A stretch of 64,000 nucleotides of DNA, taken from Flavihumibacter profundi (lineage in GTDB: Bacteria; Bacteroidota; Bacteroidia; Chitinophagales; Chitinophagaceae). Position 1 is the first letter of the stretch. Each line of letters starts with the position of its first letter. The stretch spans positions 2,071,001 through 2,135,000 of the forward strand of contig NZ_JAIQXE010000001.1 of assembly GCF_020076305.1 (NCBI RefSeq), read 5' to 3'. Below, in pieces: positions 17,043 to 25,278 of the stretch. Position numbers and translations under genes: made by a program. A model generated the notes under the pieces. It was given only the letters and a program-made list of their open reading frames with translations. It was not told the origin of the DNA and did not search any database.

Positions 17043-17117
17043 TGGCCGGATATTCTATTCCTCCTTTTGCTTTCGCAGCATTTCTCTCAAATCATTTTTT
17101 CAAATTAATGTAACAAC

Positions 17118-19463
17118 ATGAAAAAATTGTTTTTGGGGATTTGCGCTTTAATGACTGTATTTCCCCTCCTGGCGCAACAACGCCGGATCATTGTTTCAGA
17201 CGCCCAAACCAGGCAGCCTCTTGCGGGTGCCACTATTGAACTGACAGATGGCACCAGCATGGTTGCTGACCAGGATGGCAGGATCCTGCTGCCCATTGGC
17301 GCCAGCAAACTGGCAGTTAGCTGTATTGGCTATCGCACCAACAAACTTGCCCTTGCCGGCCAGGATACCATCCTGCTTGAAAGGCTTAACCTTTTCCTTC
17401 AGCCCGTTGAAGTGAAAGCGATGAGGGCGGGTGACAAAGCCCCATTTGCCAGGACCAACCTAACGGCAAAAGACATTGAAAAACAAAACCTGGGCCAGGA
17501 CCTGCCTTTCCTGCTGAACCAAACACCTTCAGTAGTGGTCAATTCAGACGCCGGCAACGGGGTTGGCTATACCGGTATCCGAATCCGTGGCACAGACGCA
17601 ACCAGGATCAACATGACCCTGAACGGCATCCCTTATAACGATGCAGAAAGCCAGGGCCTTTACTTTGTCGACCTTCCAGATTTTGCCTCTTCAGTAAACA
17701 GCATCCAAATCCAGCGGGGCGTTGGCACTTCGAGTAACGGTGCCGGTGCATTCGGTGCAACCCTTAGCCTGGGAACCAATGAATTCAACGAATCACCATA
17801 TGGTGAACTAAACAATAGTTATGGCTCTTTCAATACCTGGAAGAATACGGTTAAAGCCGGCAGCGGACTGATCAATAACCATTTTACCATAGATGCCCGG
17901 CTTTCGCGCATCAGCAGCGATGGCTACATGGACCGTGCGAATTCAAACCTTGGCTCCTTCTATCTTTCAGGTGCCTACCTCTCAAAAAAATCAAGCCTTC
18001 GCCTGAATATATTTTCAGGGAAGGAAAAGACCTACCAGGTATGGAATGGGGTATTACAGTCCGACCTGGAAAATTGCCGTACCTGCAATAGCGCCGGTAC
18101 TGAAAAACCCGGTAAACCATACGAAAACCAAACCGACAATTACCAGCAGGACCATTACCAGCTGTTTTTCAACCATGCTTTCACTGACAAACTTTCCCTG
18201 AACACAGCTGCCTTCCTGTCCAGGGGCCGTGGATACTATGAAGAATACAAAGCAGGCCAGGCTTATGCCGATTATGGACTTCCAAACCCGGTTTTCGGCG
18301 ATACCACACTTGAAAACACAGACCTGGTGCGGCAACTGTGGCTCGACAATTATTACTATGGTGGCATTTATTCACTGCACTATAAAAATAAAGGCACCCA
18401 ATTGACATTTGGCGGCGGCTATAACCAGTATAAAGGCCGGCATTACGGTAAAATCATCTGGGCCGGCGCCGGCATTCCCGATAACTATAAGTGGTATGAC
18501 CTCGATGCCCTGAAAACCGACCTCAGTTTTTATGGCAAATGGCAACAACAGGTTTTTGGCCATTGGCAAACATTCCTTGACCTCCAGTACAGAAGGGTGA
18601 AATATGATATCAATGGCTTCGAGGACAATCCCAGCCTTTTGGTCAGCAATACCTACAATTTCCTGAATCCCAAAGCGGGCATAAGCTATAGTAAAAACTA
18701 CTGGACTGTATTTGGCTCATTTTCCGCAGCGAGTAAAGAGCCCAACCGCGATGATTTTGAAGCGGACCTGAACCACCAGCCCAAAAAAGAAACACTGAAT
18801 GATTATGAATTCGGGGTTGAACACAGAAGAGCAACAACAAACTGGAGCGCCAATTTATATTACATGAATTATCATGATCAGCTTGTATTAACAGGAAAGC
18901 TGAATGATGTTGGTGCCTATACGCGCACAAATATTGATCGCAGCTACCGGCTGGGCGTTGAACTACAGGGCAGCATACGCCCGGTGGAATGGATGCAGTT
19001 AAGCGGTAATATGACACTTAGTGAAAATAAAGTACTGGATTTTAAGGAATACCTTGATGATTATGACGAAGGTGGCCAGAAAATAAATCAATACCATAAA
19101 ACAGATATTTCTTTTTCACCGGCATTTATCGCAGGGGCTACAGCCAGTTTCATTCCTATCCGCCAGGGTGAAATCGCCCTTATCGGGAAGTATGTCGGCC
19201 GCCAATTCCTCGACAATACCTCCAACACGCAAAGAAGCCTTAATGCATTTTATGTGCAGGACCTTCGATTACGCTATACCGTTAAAGAGAAACTGTTGCA
19301 CGAAATCAATTTCATTTTCCAGGTGAACAACCTGTTCAATAAACTGTACGAACCAAATGGATATACGTTTAGTTACATCTACAACAAAACCACAAATACG
19401 GAGAATTACGTATACCCAATGGCAGGAATCAACTGTATGGCAGCCGTAAATATCCGGTTATAA
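17118..19463 (+). CDS. TPP-riboswitch-controlled TonB-dependent receptor, probable thiamine uptake
   Basis: A 781-residue outer-membrane receptor. It has a signal peptide (about 1-19, ending LLAQQ), a carboxypeptidase-regulatory-like domain (about 22-100, with AGATIELTDG and SCIGYRTNK), a plug domain (about 115-240, with IRIRGTDATRINMTLNG and QRGVGTSSNGAGAFG) and a 22-strand barrel to the C-terminus, which ends in an aromatic/aliphatic strand (NCMAAVNIRL). The TPP riboswitch directly upstream points to thiamine or a thiamine precursor as substrate, as proposed in comparative studies for THI-regulated receptors of Bacteroidota. No inner-membrane thiamine transporter gene is adjacent. Confidence 0.92.
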   Translation: MKKLFLGICALMTVFPLLAQQRRIIVSDAQTRQPLAGATIELTDGTSMVADQDGRILLPIGASKLAVSCIGYRTNKLALAGQDTILLERLNLFLQPVEVKAMRAGDKAPFARTNLTAKDIEKQNLGQDLPFLLNQTPSVVVNSDAGNGVGYTGIRIRGTDATRINMTLNGIPYNDAESQGLYFVDLPDFASSVNSIQIQRGVGTSSNGAGAFGATLSLGTNEFNESPYGELNNSYGSFNTWKNTVKAGSGLINNHFTIDARLSRISSDGYMDRANSNLGSFYLSGAYLSKKSSLRLNIFSGKEKTYQVWNGVLQSDLENCRTCNSAGTEKPGKPYENQTDNYQQDHYQLFFNHAFTDKLSLNTAAFLSRGRGYYEEYKAGQAYADYGLPNPVFGDTTLENTDLVRQLWLDNYYYGGIYSLHYKNKGTQLTFGGGYNQYKGRHYGKIIWAGAGIPDNYKWYDLDALKTDLSFYGKWQQQVFGHWQTFLDLQYRRVKYDINGFEDNPSLLVSNTYNFLNPKAGISYSKNYWTVFGSFSAASKEPNRDDFEADLNHQPKKETLNDYEFGVEHRRATTNWSANLYYMNYHDQLVLTGKLNDVGAYTRTNIDRSYRLGVELQGSIRPVEWMQLSGNMTLSENKVLDFKEYLDDYDEGGQKINQYHKTDISFSPAFIAGATASFIPIRQGEIALIGKYVGRQFLDNTSNTQRSLNAFYVQDLRLRYTVKEKLLHEINFIFQVNNLFNKLYEPNGYTFSYIYNKTTNTENYVYPMAGINCMAAVNIRL

Positions 19464-19558
19464 TAACAGTTCGTAAAAATCCATGTATTAATCCTATGTG
19501 GATAAGTCGGGTTTGGCATCATTTTGATGGATAAAAAATGTCAAATCATCCATAACCG

Positions 19559-19636
19559 ATGAAGAAAACCATTGTAATGAATGTGATTTTCATTCTGCTG
19601 TTCTTCCTGTTCTTTTTCTATGCAGGCGGGAAATAG
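19559..19636 (+). CDS. Possible 25-residue membrane micropeptide
   Basis: ATG at 19559 opens a 25-codon frame ending TAG: two Lys after Met, then an uninterrupted hydrophobic run of Ile, Leu and Phe and a short tail YAGGK. This is the composition of a single membrane helix, inside-out. It lies 95 bp after the thiamine receptor and 11 bp before a strong terminator, so it would be carried on the receptor's transcript or on its own short one. No Shine-Dalgarno is seen, which is normal here. Real expression is unproven; a chance frame in a 3' untranslated region is the alternative. Confidence 0.35.
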   Translation: MKKTIVMNVIFILLFFLFFFYAGGK

Positions 19637-19647
19637 CAAGGAAACGT

Positions 19648-19698
19648 AAATAGGTGGATAGGTCAATAAAGGAGTGTTGACCTGTTCACCTATTTTTT
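19648..19698 (+). terminator. Two-part hairpin terminator
   Basis: AAATAGGTG pairs with CACCTATTT and, inside it, AGGTCAA pairs with TTGACCT; 3-base internal bulges and a 10-base loop complete the fold. A run TTTTTT ends at 19698. It terminates the receptor or micropeptide transcript and overlaps the end of the convergent rhodanese gene. Confidence 0.8.
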
Positions 19699-20007
19699 GG
19701 TCGCACCAAATTTCTCCTGCCAGGCAAGCATACCGCCTTCAAGGTTTTTGGTATTTTTAAAGCCCATTGTCTCCAGGAACATACAGGCAGTCATGCTTCT
19801 TTTACCACTGCGGCAATGGATAATCAACTCTTCATTCTGAAGGCCATCCAGCTCGTCGATCTGCATCGCCTGGATCTTACCTAATGGCACCAGCAGTGCG
19901 CCAATATTAAAATCAGCATATTCCTCCGGTTCACGCACATCAATTATGTGGAGATGCTCACCCGCATCCATACGCGCTTTTAGTTCATCTACAGTAATAA
20001 TTTCCAT
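19690..20007 (-). CDS. Single-domain rhodanese-like protein
   Basis: A 105-residue rhodanese domain of the small GlpE/PspE size. The pattern LHIIDVREPEEYADFNIGALLVP and the active-site loop CRSGKRS, with its persulfide-carrying Cys, are intact, followed by the closing LEGGMLAWQEK. Such proteins carry sulfane sulfur from donors such as thiosulfate to cyanide or to sulfur-relay partners. No signal peptide, so cytoplasmic. It is last in the ddl-PASTA-rhodanese run, starting 16 bp after the PASTA gene; the physiological link with cell-wall genes is unclear. Confidence 0.92.
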   Translation of the reverse strand: MEIITVDELKARMDAGEHLHIIDVREPEEYADFNIGALLVPLGKIQAMQIDELDGLQNEELIIHCRSGKRSMTACMFLETMGFKNTKNLEGGMLAWQEKFGATKK

Positions 20008-20023
20008 AATTGTAATTTTAAAA

Positions 20024-20845
20024 TTAAAAGTTGTTTTCGACTGGACTTATATTGCGGTTGGTAGTATCCCGCTGCGGTTTTTTGGCACTTAACCAAACAT
20101 CAATCATCTGACCCTGCCTGATCCGGTTTACCCTGAAATCGGGCGTGTTGCGATCGGGACTTTGCCGGTAAATATAAGCACTGGAAGTATCCTTCACATC
20201 AGGATCCAGCACTTTAGCGCCGAAACTAATACCAGTGGTACTTAAGAAGGATGCAGCTTCCCCATAGGTCATACCGAATAAATCAGGAACTGACATATCA
20301 ATATCAGACAAGCCGCTTCCCAGCACCAACGATATGGGTGTACCCATCGGAAGCTTGGTACCCGGTTTAATTTCCTTACTGTTCATCAGTTGGCTGAGTA
20401 TAGAATTCTTGGCAAAATCCGGGCGATATGTAGTGTCGCCCAATTTCAATCCGAATTGCCGCAATATGATTGCTGCATTCCTTAAACTCATCCCAACAAG
20501 GTTTGGCATTACCACTTCGGGCGCCACAGCCCTGTTCACCGTAAGGTAAACTGTACGGTTAACTTTCACGCTGGCTTCCGCTTCAGGAAATTGTTTCACC
20601 ACAGCAAGCGCAGCGATTGTATCGCGGTAAACCGAATCCTGGATGACTACTTCAAAGCCTTGGGCTTCTAACTCCTTCTTCGCCTGATCAAAAGATTTGC
20701 CTGTTACCGAAGGCACTGCAATGACCTCTCCATGGCGGGTAAAAAAATCAAGGGTCCCGAAAAACAATAAGGCCAGGAGGGCTACAAGGCCAATAGCAAT
20801 CAGCAGGTTGACCCAAAGCGGTTTTTTAGAAATAGATGCGAGCAC
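20024..20845 (-). CDS. Membrane-anchored PASTA-domain protein without a kinase
   Basis: A 273-residue protein with a short cytoplasmic head (SKKPLW), one membrane helix (about 12-33) and three PASTA repeats outside (about 42-108, 112-180, 186-255). Each repeat carries the typical start, such as VPSVTGKSFDQAKKELEAQG and MPNLVGMSLRNAAIILRQFG. PASTA domains bind peptidoglycan stem peptides or muropeptides and usually sit on Ser/Thr kinases or class-A penicillin-binding proteins; neither domain is present here. The gene starts 43 bp after ddl, which supports a link to the D-Ala-D-Ala part of peptidoglycan. Its role (sensor or scaffold) is unknown. Confidence 0.9.
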   Translation of the reverse strand: MLASISKKPLWVNLLIAIGLVALLALLFFGTLDFFTRHGEVIAVPSVTGKSFDQAKKELEAQGFEVVIQDSVYRDTIAALAVVKQFPEAEASVKVNRTVYLTVNRAVAPEVVMPNLVGMSLRNAAIILRQFGLKLGDTTYRPDFAKNSILSQLMNSKEIKPGTKLPMGTPISLVLGSGLSDIDMSVPDLFGMTYGEAASFLSTTGISFGAKVLDPDVKDTSSAYIYRQSPDRNTPDFRVNRIRQGQMIDVWLSAKKPQRDTTNRNISPVENNF

Positions 20846-20888
20846 TTGATCAATTTTATTTTGGGAATGGATTCAAAGAAAACGAAAA

Positions 20889-21881
20889 TTATTTATGTTC
20901 CAGGGCATCTTCTATTAAAGCTGAATAGAAGTCCTTTAAAGTCCAGCCCATCGCTTTTACCTGCTGGGGTACAATACTGGCTTCGCTTTGTCCGGGTACC
21001 GTATTGATCTCCAGCATAAAAGGTTCACCCCTGGCTTCATTATAAATAAAGTCGATCCGTACAATACCCCGGCAATTAAAAACCTGGTAAACCTTAAGGG
21101 CAGCCGACCTCACCTTTTCAGCAATGGCTTCGTCAACCATGGCAGGGGTGATTTCTTCACTTTTGCCATGGTACTTGGCTTCAAAATCGAAGAACTCATT
21201 TTTAGCAATCACTTCAGTAAAAGGGAGGGTTATAATCTTACCCTTACTGCGAAATACACCAATCGTAAACTCGCGGCCTGAGATGAATTCTTCTACCAGG
21301 ACCTGGTCATCTTCCATGAAAGCCTTTGCCAGTGCAGCTTCAAGGTCATCACCACTTTTAACCTTACTCATACCGATACTACTCCCCCCGTTATTAGGTT
21401 TTACAAATACCGGAAAATGTAATTGCGCTGCGATAACAGCAGCATCAACGGGCCTGTCCTTAAAGAGGTGCAAAGACTTTGCCACATGAATTCCCGCAAA
21501 TGCCGCTACGGCTACAGTATACCGTTTGTTAAAGGTAAGCGCCGATGTAGCTGCATCACAACTTGTATATGGAATCCCCAGCATGTCGAAATACCCCTGT
21601 AATTTCCCATCCTCGCCTGGGGTTCCATGGATACCAACCAGCACAGCATCAAAATAAATTTTGTTACCGTTTATTAAAAGGCTGAAATCATTTTTGTCAA
21701 TCATATACAGCCCTCCATCAGCATGTGTATACAACCAGCCGTCCTTACGGATATCAATTTTGTATACTTCAAACTTAGAAGTGTCAATATTTTTTTCGAT
21801 GGTAATAGCGCTTTTGTAGGAGATCTCTGCCTCACCGGAATACCCCCCGGTTATAAAGGCGATGATGGGTCTCGCATGCAT
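20889..21881 (-). CDS. ddl: D-alanine--D-alanine ligase
   Basis: A 330-residue ATP-grasp enzyme that joins two D-Ala molecules for the peptidoglycan stem. The N-terminal motif ITGGYSGEAEISYKSA corresponds to GGxSxEHxVS. The ATP-grasp core has FVKPNNGGSSIGMSKV, and the C-terminal metal site reads IDFIYNEARGEPFMLEINTVPG. In this enzyme the His of the usual EHEVS is Ala (EAEIS), as in many Bacteroidota. It heads the operon with the PASTA and rhodanese genes and is preceded by a structured leader ending in a terminator-like hairpin only 20 bp before the ATG. Confidence 0.95.
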   Translation of the reverse strand: MHARPIIAFITGGYSGEAEISYKSAITIEKNIDTSKFEVYKIDIRKDGWLYTHADGGLYMIDKNDFSLLINGNKIYFDAVLVGIHGTPGEDGKLQGYFDMLGIPYTSCDAATSALTFNKRYTVAVAAFAGIHVAKSLHLFKDRPVDAAVIAAQLHFPVFVKPNNGGSSIGMSKVKSGDDLEAALAKAFMEDDQVLVEEFISGREFTIGVFRSKGKIITLPFTEVIAKNEFFDFEAKYHGKSEEITPAMVDEAIAEKVRSAALKVYQVFNCRGIVRIDFIYNEARGEPFMLEINTVPGQSEASIVPQQVKAMGWTLKDFYSALIEDALEHK

Positions 21882-21900
21882 ATTGGTAGACTTGGTTTTA

Positions 21901-22030
21901 AAAAAAAGGTGAAGGAGCTATTCCTTCACCTGTTACATAGTGGGAAATATCACCCACCTATACGAAGTAGCTCTCGCTACTGTTAAACTTCTGTACAGTT
22001 AAGGTACAATTTTCATTCCTTTCCTGCAAA
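21901..22030 (-). promoter_or_regulatory. Structured leader/terminator region between ferredoxin and ddl (possible attenuator or small RNA)
   Basis: Read on the minus strand, a candidate promoter (TTTG at 22030-22027, 20 bp, TACCTTAA at 22006-21999, partial match) is followed by three stems in row: AGTAGC/GCTACT with a GAGA loop (21982-21967), GTGGG/CCCAC (near 21955-21938) and a perfect 9-bp stem GGTGAAGGA/TCCTTCACC (21930-21908) followed by TTTTTTTT. The last is a canonical terminator. It can end the ferredoxin transcript, attenuate ddl, or end an RNA of about 90 nt. I do not recognise a known riboswitch. Confidence 0.6.
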
Positions 22031-22046
22031 CAATCGGCCAAAAAAA

Positions 22047-22394
22047 TCAGACGTGCAAACGCTCTTTTTTTGCCATCAGCTGTTCTACCGTTTCCACATA
22101 CATTTCGTCAGGAACGCAACAGTCTACAGGGCAAACCGCCGCGCATTGTGGTTCCTCATGAAAACCCTGGCATTCCGTGCATTTATTGGGTACAATATAA
22201 TAGGTATCTACACTTACCGGGGCATTCCGCTTATCTGCATCCAAAACGGATCCGTCCAGCAGGGTGAAACTGCCTTTCACCGTTGTACCATCGCTTAAGG
22301 CCCATTCTACACCACCTTCATAAATGGCATTATTAGGACACTCGGGCTCACAGGCCCCGCAATTGATACATTCTTCGGTTATTTTAATAGCCAT
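22047..22394 (-). CDS. 2[4Fe-4S] ferredoxin
   Basis: A 115-residue ferredoxin of the Alvin/AlvinFdx type, carrying low-potential electrons in the cytoplasm. The first cluster motif is CINCGACEPECP (residues 10-21); the second is split, CTECQGFHEEPQCAAVCPVDCC (positions about 72-93), with the longer spacing CxxC-x7-CxxxC of this type. Between them is a beta-rich insertion of about 45 residues. It is divergent from the acyl-CoA reductase gene with 58 bp between start codons, an arrangement often seen in Bacteroidota, but a shared pathway is only inference. Confidence 0.93.
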   Translation of the reverse strand: MAIKITEECINCGACEPECPNNAIYEGGVEWALSDGTTVKGSFTLLDGSVLDADKRNAPVSVDTYYIVPNKCTECQGFHEEPQCAAVCPVDCCVPDEMYVETVEQLMAKKERLHV

Positions 22395-22437
22395 CAGTAC
22401 AAATTTTTAATGGGTTTTTTATGAATTAACTTGCATA

Positions 22438-22468
22438 CAAATTTATAGGGACATGTTGAATTTACAAC
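22438..22468 (-). promoter_or_regulatory. Promoter of the ferredoxin gene
   Basis: On the minus strand TAAATTTG (22445-22438) matches TAnnTTTG exactly. A partial -33 box (GTTG, 22468-22465) lies 19 bp upstream. The predicted start leaves a leader of about 35 nt. The promoter overlaps the first codons of the divergent acyl-CoA reductase gene. Confidence 0.5.
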
Positions 22469-23460
22469 ACCGGATTGATTTATTGATTGAACTAAGCAAA
22501 TATATTAGGAATAATAGTCCCGAATGGCAGGCCGCCAAACTAAGTGCGAGCCAGTATAACGGATGGTTTACCCCCGAATTTATTGATGCCGCTGCCGGAA
22601 ATATTGCCACATGCTTCCTTTCGGAGCAAGCCCTGTACGAAATTGCAAAAAAATACCAATTAACAGATATTCCCCAAAAAACTACCTCCGTCGGTATCGT
22701 TATGGCCGGCAATATACCCCTGGTCGGATTCCACGACTGGCTTTGCATTTTCCTGAGCGGCCATAACTCGCTGGTAAAACTTTCTTCCAAAGACAATATC
22801 CTTTTCCAACACCTGCTTGGGAAGCTTTCCGAATGGGAGCCGACCATACAAAGTAATACCGGCTTCGCAGAAATGCTGAAAGGCTGCGACGCTTATATCG
22901 CCACCGGCAGCGACAACAGTGCCCGGTATTTCGACTATTATTTCCGGCGTTTCCCAAGTATTATCCGGCGCAACCGTACTTCCGTTGCTATTTTAACCGG
23001 GGAGGAATCTGCTGACGAACTAACCAGCCTGGCTGATGATACCCACCTTTATTTCGGGCTGGGGTGCCGCAACGTGACCAAAATTTATGTGCCTTCCGGA
23101 TACGATTTTGTTCCTATGCTCGAAGCCATGCGGAAATACAGCTACTTCAGCGAACATGGCAAATACAAGCATAATTACGACTACCAGCTGGCCATCCACC
23201 TGCTCAATAAACAATACTATATGACCAATGGATCAGTCCTTCTTTCAGAAAACAGTTCGTTGTTTTCACCGATCAGCCAACTGAACTATGAATTTTATGC
23301 TGATAAAGAAAAGGCGCTGATTGAACTTTCCAACAATAATTCAGTCCAATGTATCGTTGGACACGGTCAGCTTCCCTTTGGCAAGGCGCAAAGCCCTGAT
23401 TGGGAAGATTATGCCGACGGTGTAAATACAATGGCATTTTTGCAGGAATTAAATCGCTGA
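22453..23460 (+). CDS. LuxC-like acyl-CoA reductase family protein
   Basis: A 335-residue protein of the aldehyde-dehydrogenase superfamily, related to the LuxC acyl-CoA reductase that makes fatty aldehydes with NADPH. The nucleotide-binding stretch is VGIVMAGNIPLVGFHDWL (about 76-93) and the family landmark YIATGSDNSARYF lies near 148-160. The likely catalytic nucleophile is Cys205 in GLGCRNVTK. It is shorter than LuxC (about 480 residues) but of normal length for the Bacteroidota family. No luciferase or fatty-acid genes are near, so the true substrate is unknown. Confidence 0.85.
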   Translation: MLNLQHRIDLLIELSKYIRNNSPEWQAAKLSASQYNGWFTPEFIDAAAGNIATCFLSEQALYEIAKKYQLTDIPQKTTSVGIVMAGNIPLVGFHDWLCIFLSGHNSLVKLSSKDNILFQHLLGKLSEWEPTIQSNTGFAEMLKGCDAYIATGSDNSARYFDYYFRRFPSIIRRNRTSVAILTGEESADELTSLADDTHLYFGLGCRNVTKIYVPSGYDFVPMLEAMRKYSYFSEHGKYKHNYDYQLAIHLLNKQYYMTNGSVLLSENSSLFSPISQLNYEFYADKEKALIELSNNNSVQCIVGHGQLPFGKAQSPDWEDYADGVNTMAFLQELNR

Positions 23461-23628
23461 TGTCATAAAAGCAGGAATTGAAGTACTTTTAGGTGGCATC
23501 TACGAAGACCTTAGTAAAACTATTGTTAAACTCCCGGTTCGGTGAACTGAAAAGATGTCGCCTTCGTTAAATTGTAACAGGTTAGGCACAAGCTTTGACT
23601 TATTAAAGAACAAAAAAGGATTAATCAT

Positions 23629-25119
23629 ATGAAACTGCAGCAAATTGTACCCGTAATTCTTGTCAGTGCGGTTACATCAGTTGGAAGTATGTGGGCTTAC
23701 AATAAATATGTAAGCAATGATGTGTATACTTACCGGGCTTCTGATAGTAACACCAACCACATCCCTGCCAATTATGCCGGATTTTTTGACGGCATCAATG
23801 GCACCCCTACCGATTTTACCGACGCAGCAAGCACATCAATCCCCGCTACTGTACACATTAAAACAAAGGCGACCCGTACCGCCAGCAATAACCTGCCAAA
23901 ACGCAGTCCCTTGTTCGACCTGTTTGGTTTCGACTGGGACGAAGGCATGGCACCCCGCAGTCTTCCGCAGATGGCTTCAGGATCAGGCGCAATCATCAGC
24001 CAGGATGGTTATATCGTCACCAACAACCACGTTGTAGACGGCGCAGATGAAATAACCGTTAACCTGGCCGATAAAAAGACTTTCAAAGCAAAGCTGGTTG
24101 GTGCCGACCCGAGCAGCGACCTGGCTGTGATCAAAATTGATGCAAAAAACCTTCCTTTCCTGCTTTACGGTAATTCCGATGAAGTAAAAGTTGGCCAGTG
24201 GGTACTTGCGGTTGGTTATCCCCTGAACCTGGAAGCCACTGTAACTGCTGGTATCGTGAGTGCAAAAAGCCGCACCCTCGATATCAACCGCCGGCAAAGC
24301 AAAAGCCCGATTGAATCTTTCATACAGACCGATGCTGCCGTTAACCCCGGTAACAGTGGAGGTCCATTAATTAATACATCCGGACAGTTAATCGGTATCA
24401 ACTCTGCCATCGCTTCCCCTACCGGGTCATATGCAGGTTATTCCTTTACCATCCCGGTTAACGTGGTAAAGAAAATCGTAGCTGACCTAATGAAATTTGG
24501 CACTGTTCAAAGGGCTTACCTGGGTATTAATTATGCCCCGGACAACCTGAGTGATGAAGTGAAAAAACAGGAAGGTATCAAAGACGGCGAGGGCGTTTAT
24601 GTGCTGGATGTAACCAAAGACGGCGCTGCCGCTGCTTCTGGTATCCGCAAAGGCGATTTCATTACACAAATCAATAACATCCCCGTAAAATCAGGCGCTG
24701 AAATGGTTGGCCAGATTGCTACCTACCGCCCCGGCGATAAAATAAAAATCGTTTACCACAGGGATGGCCGCAATTATACCAGTGACGTGGTTTTGCGAAA
24801 CAGCAGCGGAAACACAGATGTAGTTAAAACTACCGTCATTGATAAACTGGGTGCCGACCTGGCCACAATCGATAGTAAAATGGCTAAGGAAATGGGCATC
24901 AAAGGCGGTGTAATGGTAAAAGGTATCGATGAAAATGGTGCCTTTAGCAAAACCCGTATGGAAGAAGGATTCGTTATCCTTAAAGTGAATGGAAAAGAAG
25001 TGACCAGCGTTGAACAGTTCCAGGCCGAAATGGAGAAAGCCGGAAATTCCGTAACCCTTGATGGCATGTACCCGGGTTATGAGGGCGTGTTCAGGTATCC
25101 GATGAAAATCAGCGAATAG
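23629..25119 (+). CDS. degQ: Do-family periplasmic serine protease (DegQ/HtrA)
   Basis: A 496-residue envelope protease and chaperone. An N-terminal membrane anchor or signal helix (about 6-24) is followed by a trypsin-like domain with the triad His134 (NNHVVDG), Asp164 (SSDLAVI) and Ser243 (NPGNSGGPL), then two PDZ domains (about 285-385 and 400-490), the first with GVYVLDVTKDGAAAASGI. It degrades misfolded periplasmic proteins. It is monocistronic: a strong terminator lies 22 bp after the stop. The 168 bp upstream hold no clear consensus promoter. The exact subfamily (DegP versus DegQ) cannot be settled by reading. Confidence 0.94.
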   Translation: MKLQQIVPVILVSAVTSVGSMWAYNKYVSNDVYTYRASDSNTNHIPANYAGFFDGINGTPTDFTDAASTSIPATVHIKTKATRTASNNLPKRSPLFDLFGFDWDEGMAPRSLPQMASGSGAIISQDGYIVTNNHVVDGADEITVNLADKKTFKAKLVGADPSSDLAVIKIDAKNLPFLLYGNSDEVKVGQWVLAVGYPLNLEATVTAGIVSAKSRTLDINRRQSKSPIESFIQTDAAVNPGNSGGPLINTSGQLIGINSAIASPTGSYAGYSFTIPVNVVKKIVADLMKFGTVQRAYLGINYAPDNLSDEVKKQEGIKDGEGVYVLDVTKDGAAAASGIRKGDFITQINNIPVKSGAEMVGQIATYRPGDKIKIVYHRDGRNYTSDVVLRNSSGNTDVVKTTVIDKLGADLATIDSKMAKEMGIKGGVMVKGIDENGAFSKTRMEEGFVILKVNGKEVTSVEQFQAEMEKAGNSVTLDGMYPGYEGVFRYPMKISE

Positions 25120-25140
25120 CAAGGACGAATAATCTTCTAT

Positions 25141-25176
25141 AAAAGCTACCGGTTAAAATAGCCGGTAGCTTTTTTA
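25141..25176 (+). terminator. Rho-independent terminator of degQ
   Basis: A 12-bp stem (AAAAGCTACCGG / CCGGTAGCTTTT) with a 9-base loop runs into a T tract at 25170-25175. Confidence 0.9.
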
Positions 25177-25254
25177 TTACACCACTTTCAAGCGTTTTCA
25201 TCACATTTATGGCTGGTTTAATCACATATCCAAAAACAGCCACCGAAGGCTCGC

Positions 25255-25262
25255 TAGCTTTG
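25255..25262 (+). promoter_or_regulatory. -7 box of the LytS-type kinase promoter
   Basis: TAGCTTTG matches TAnnTTTG exactly, 16 bp before the ATG at 25279, leaving a leader of about 10 nt. No -33 TTTG is visible at the right distance. Confidence 0.45.
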
Positions 25263-25278
25263 GTGAAAATTAACAGGT

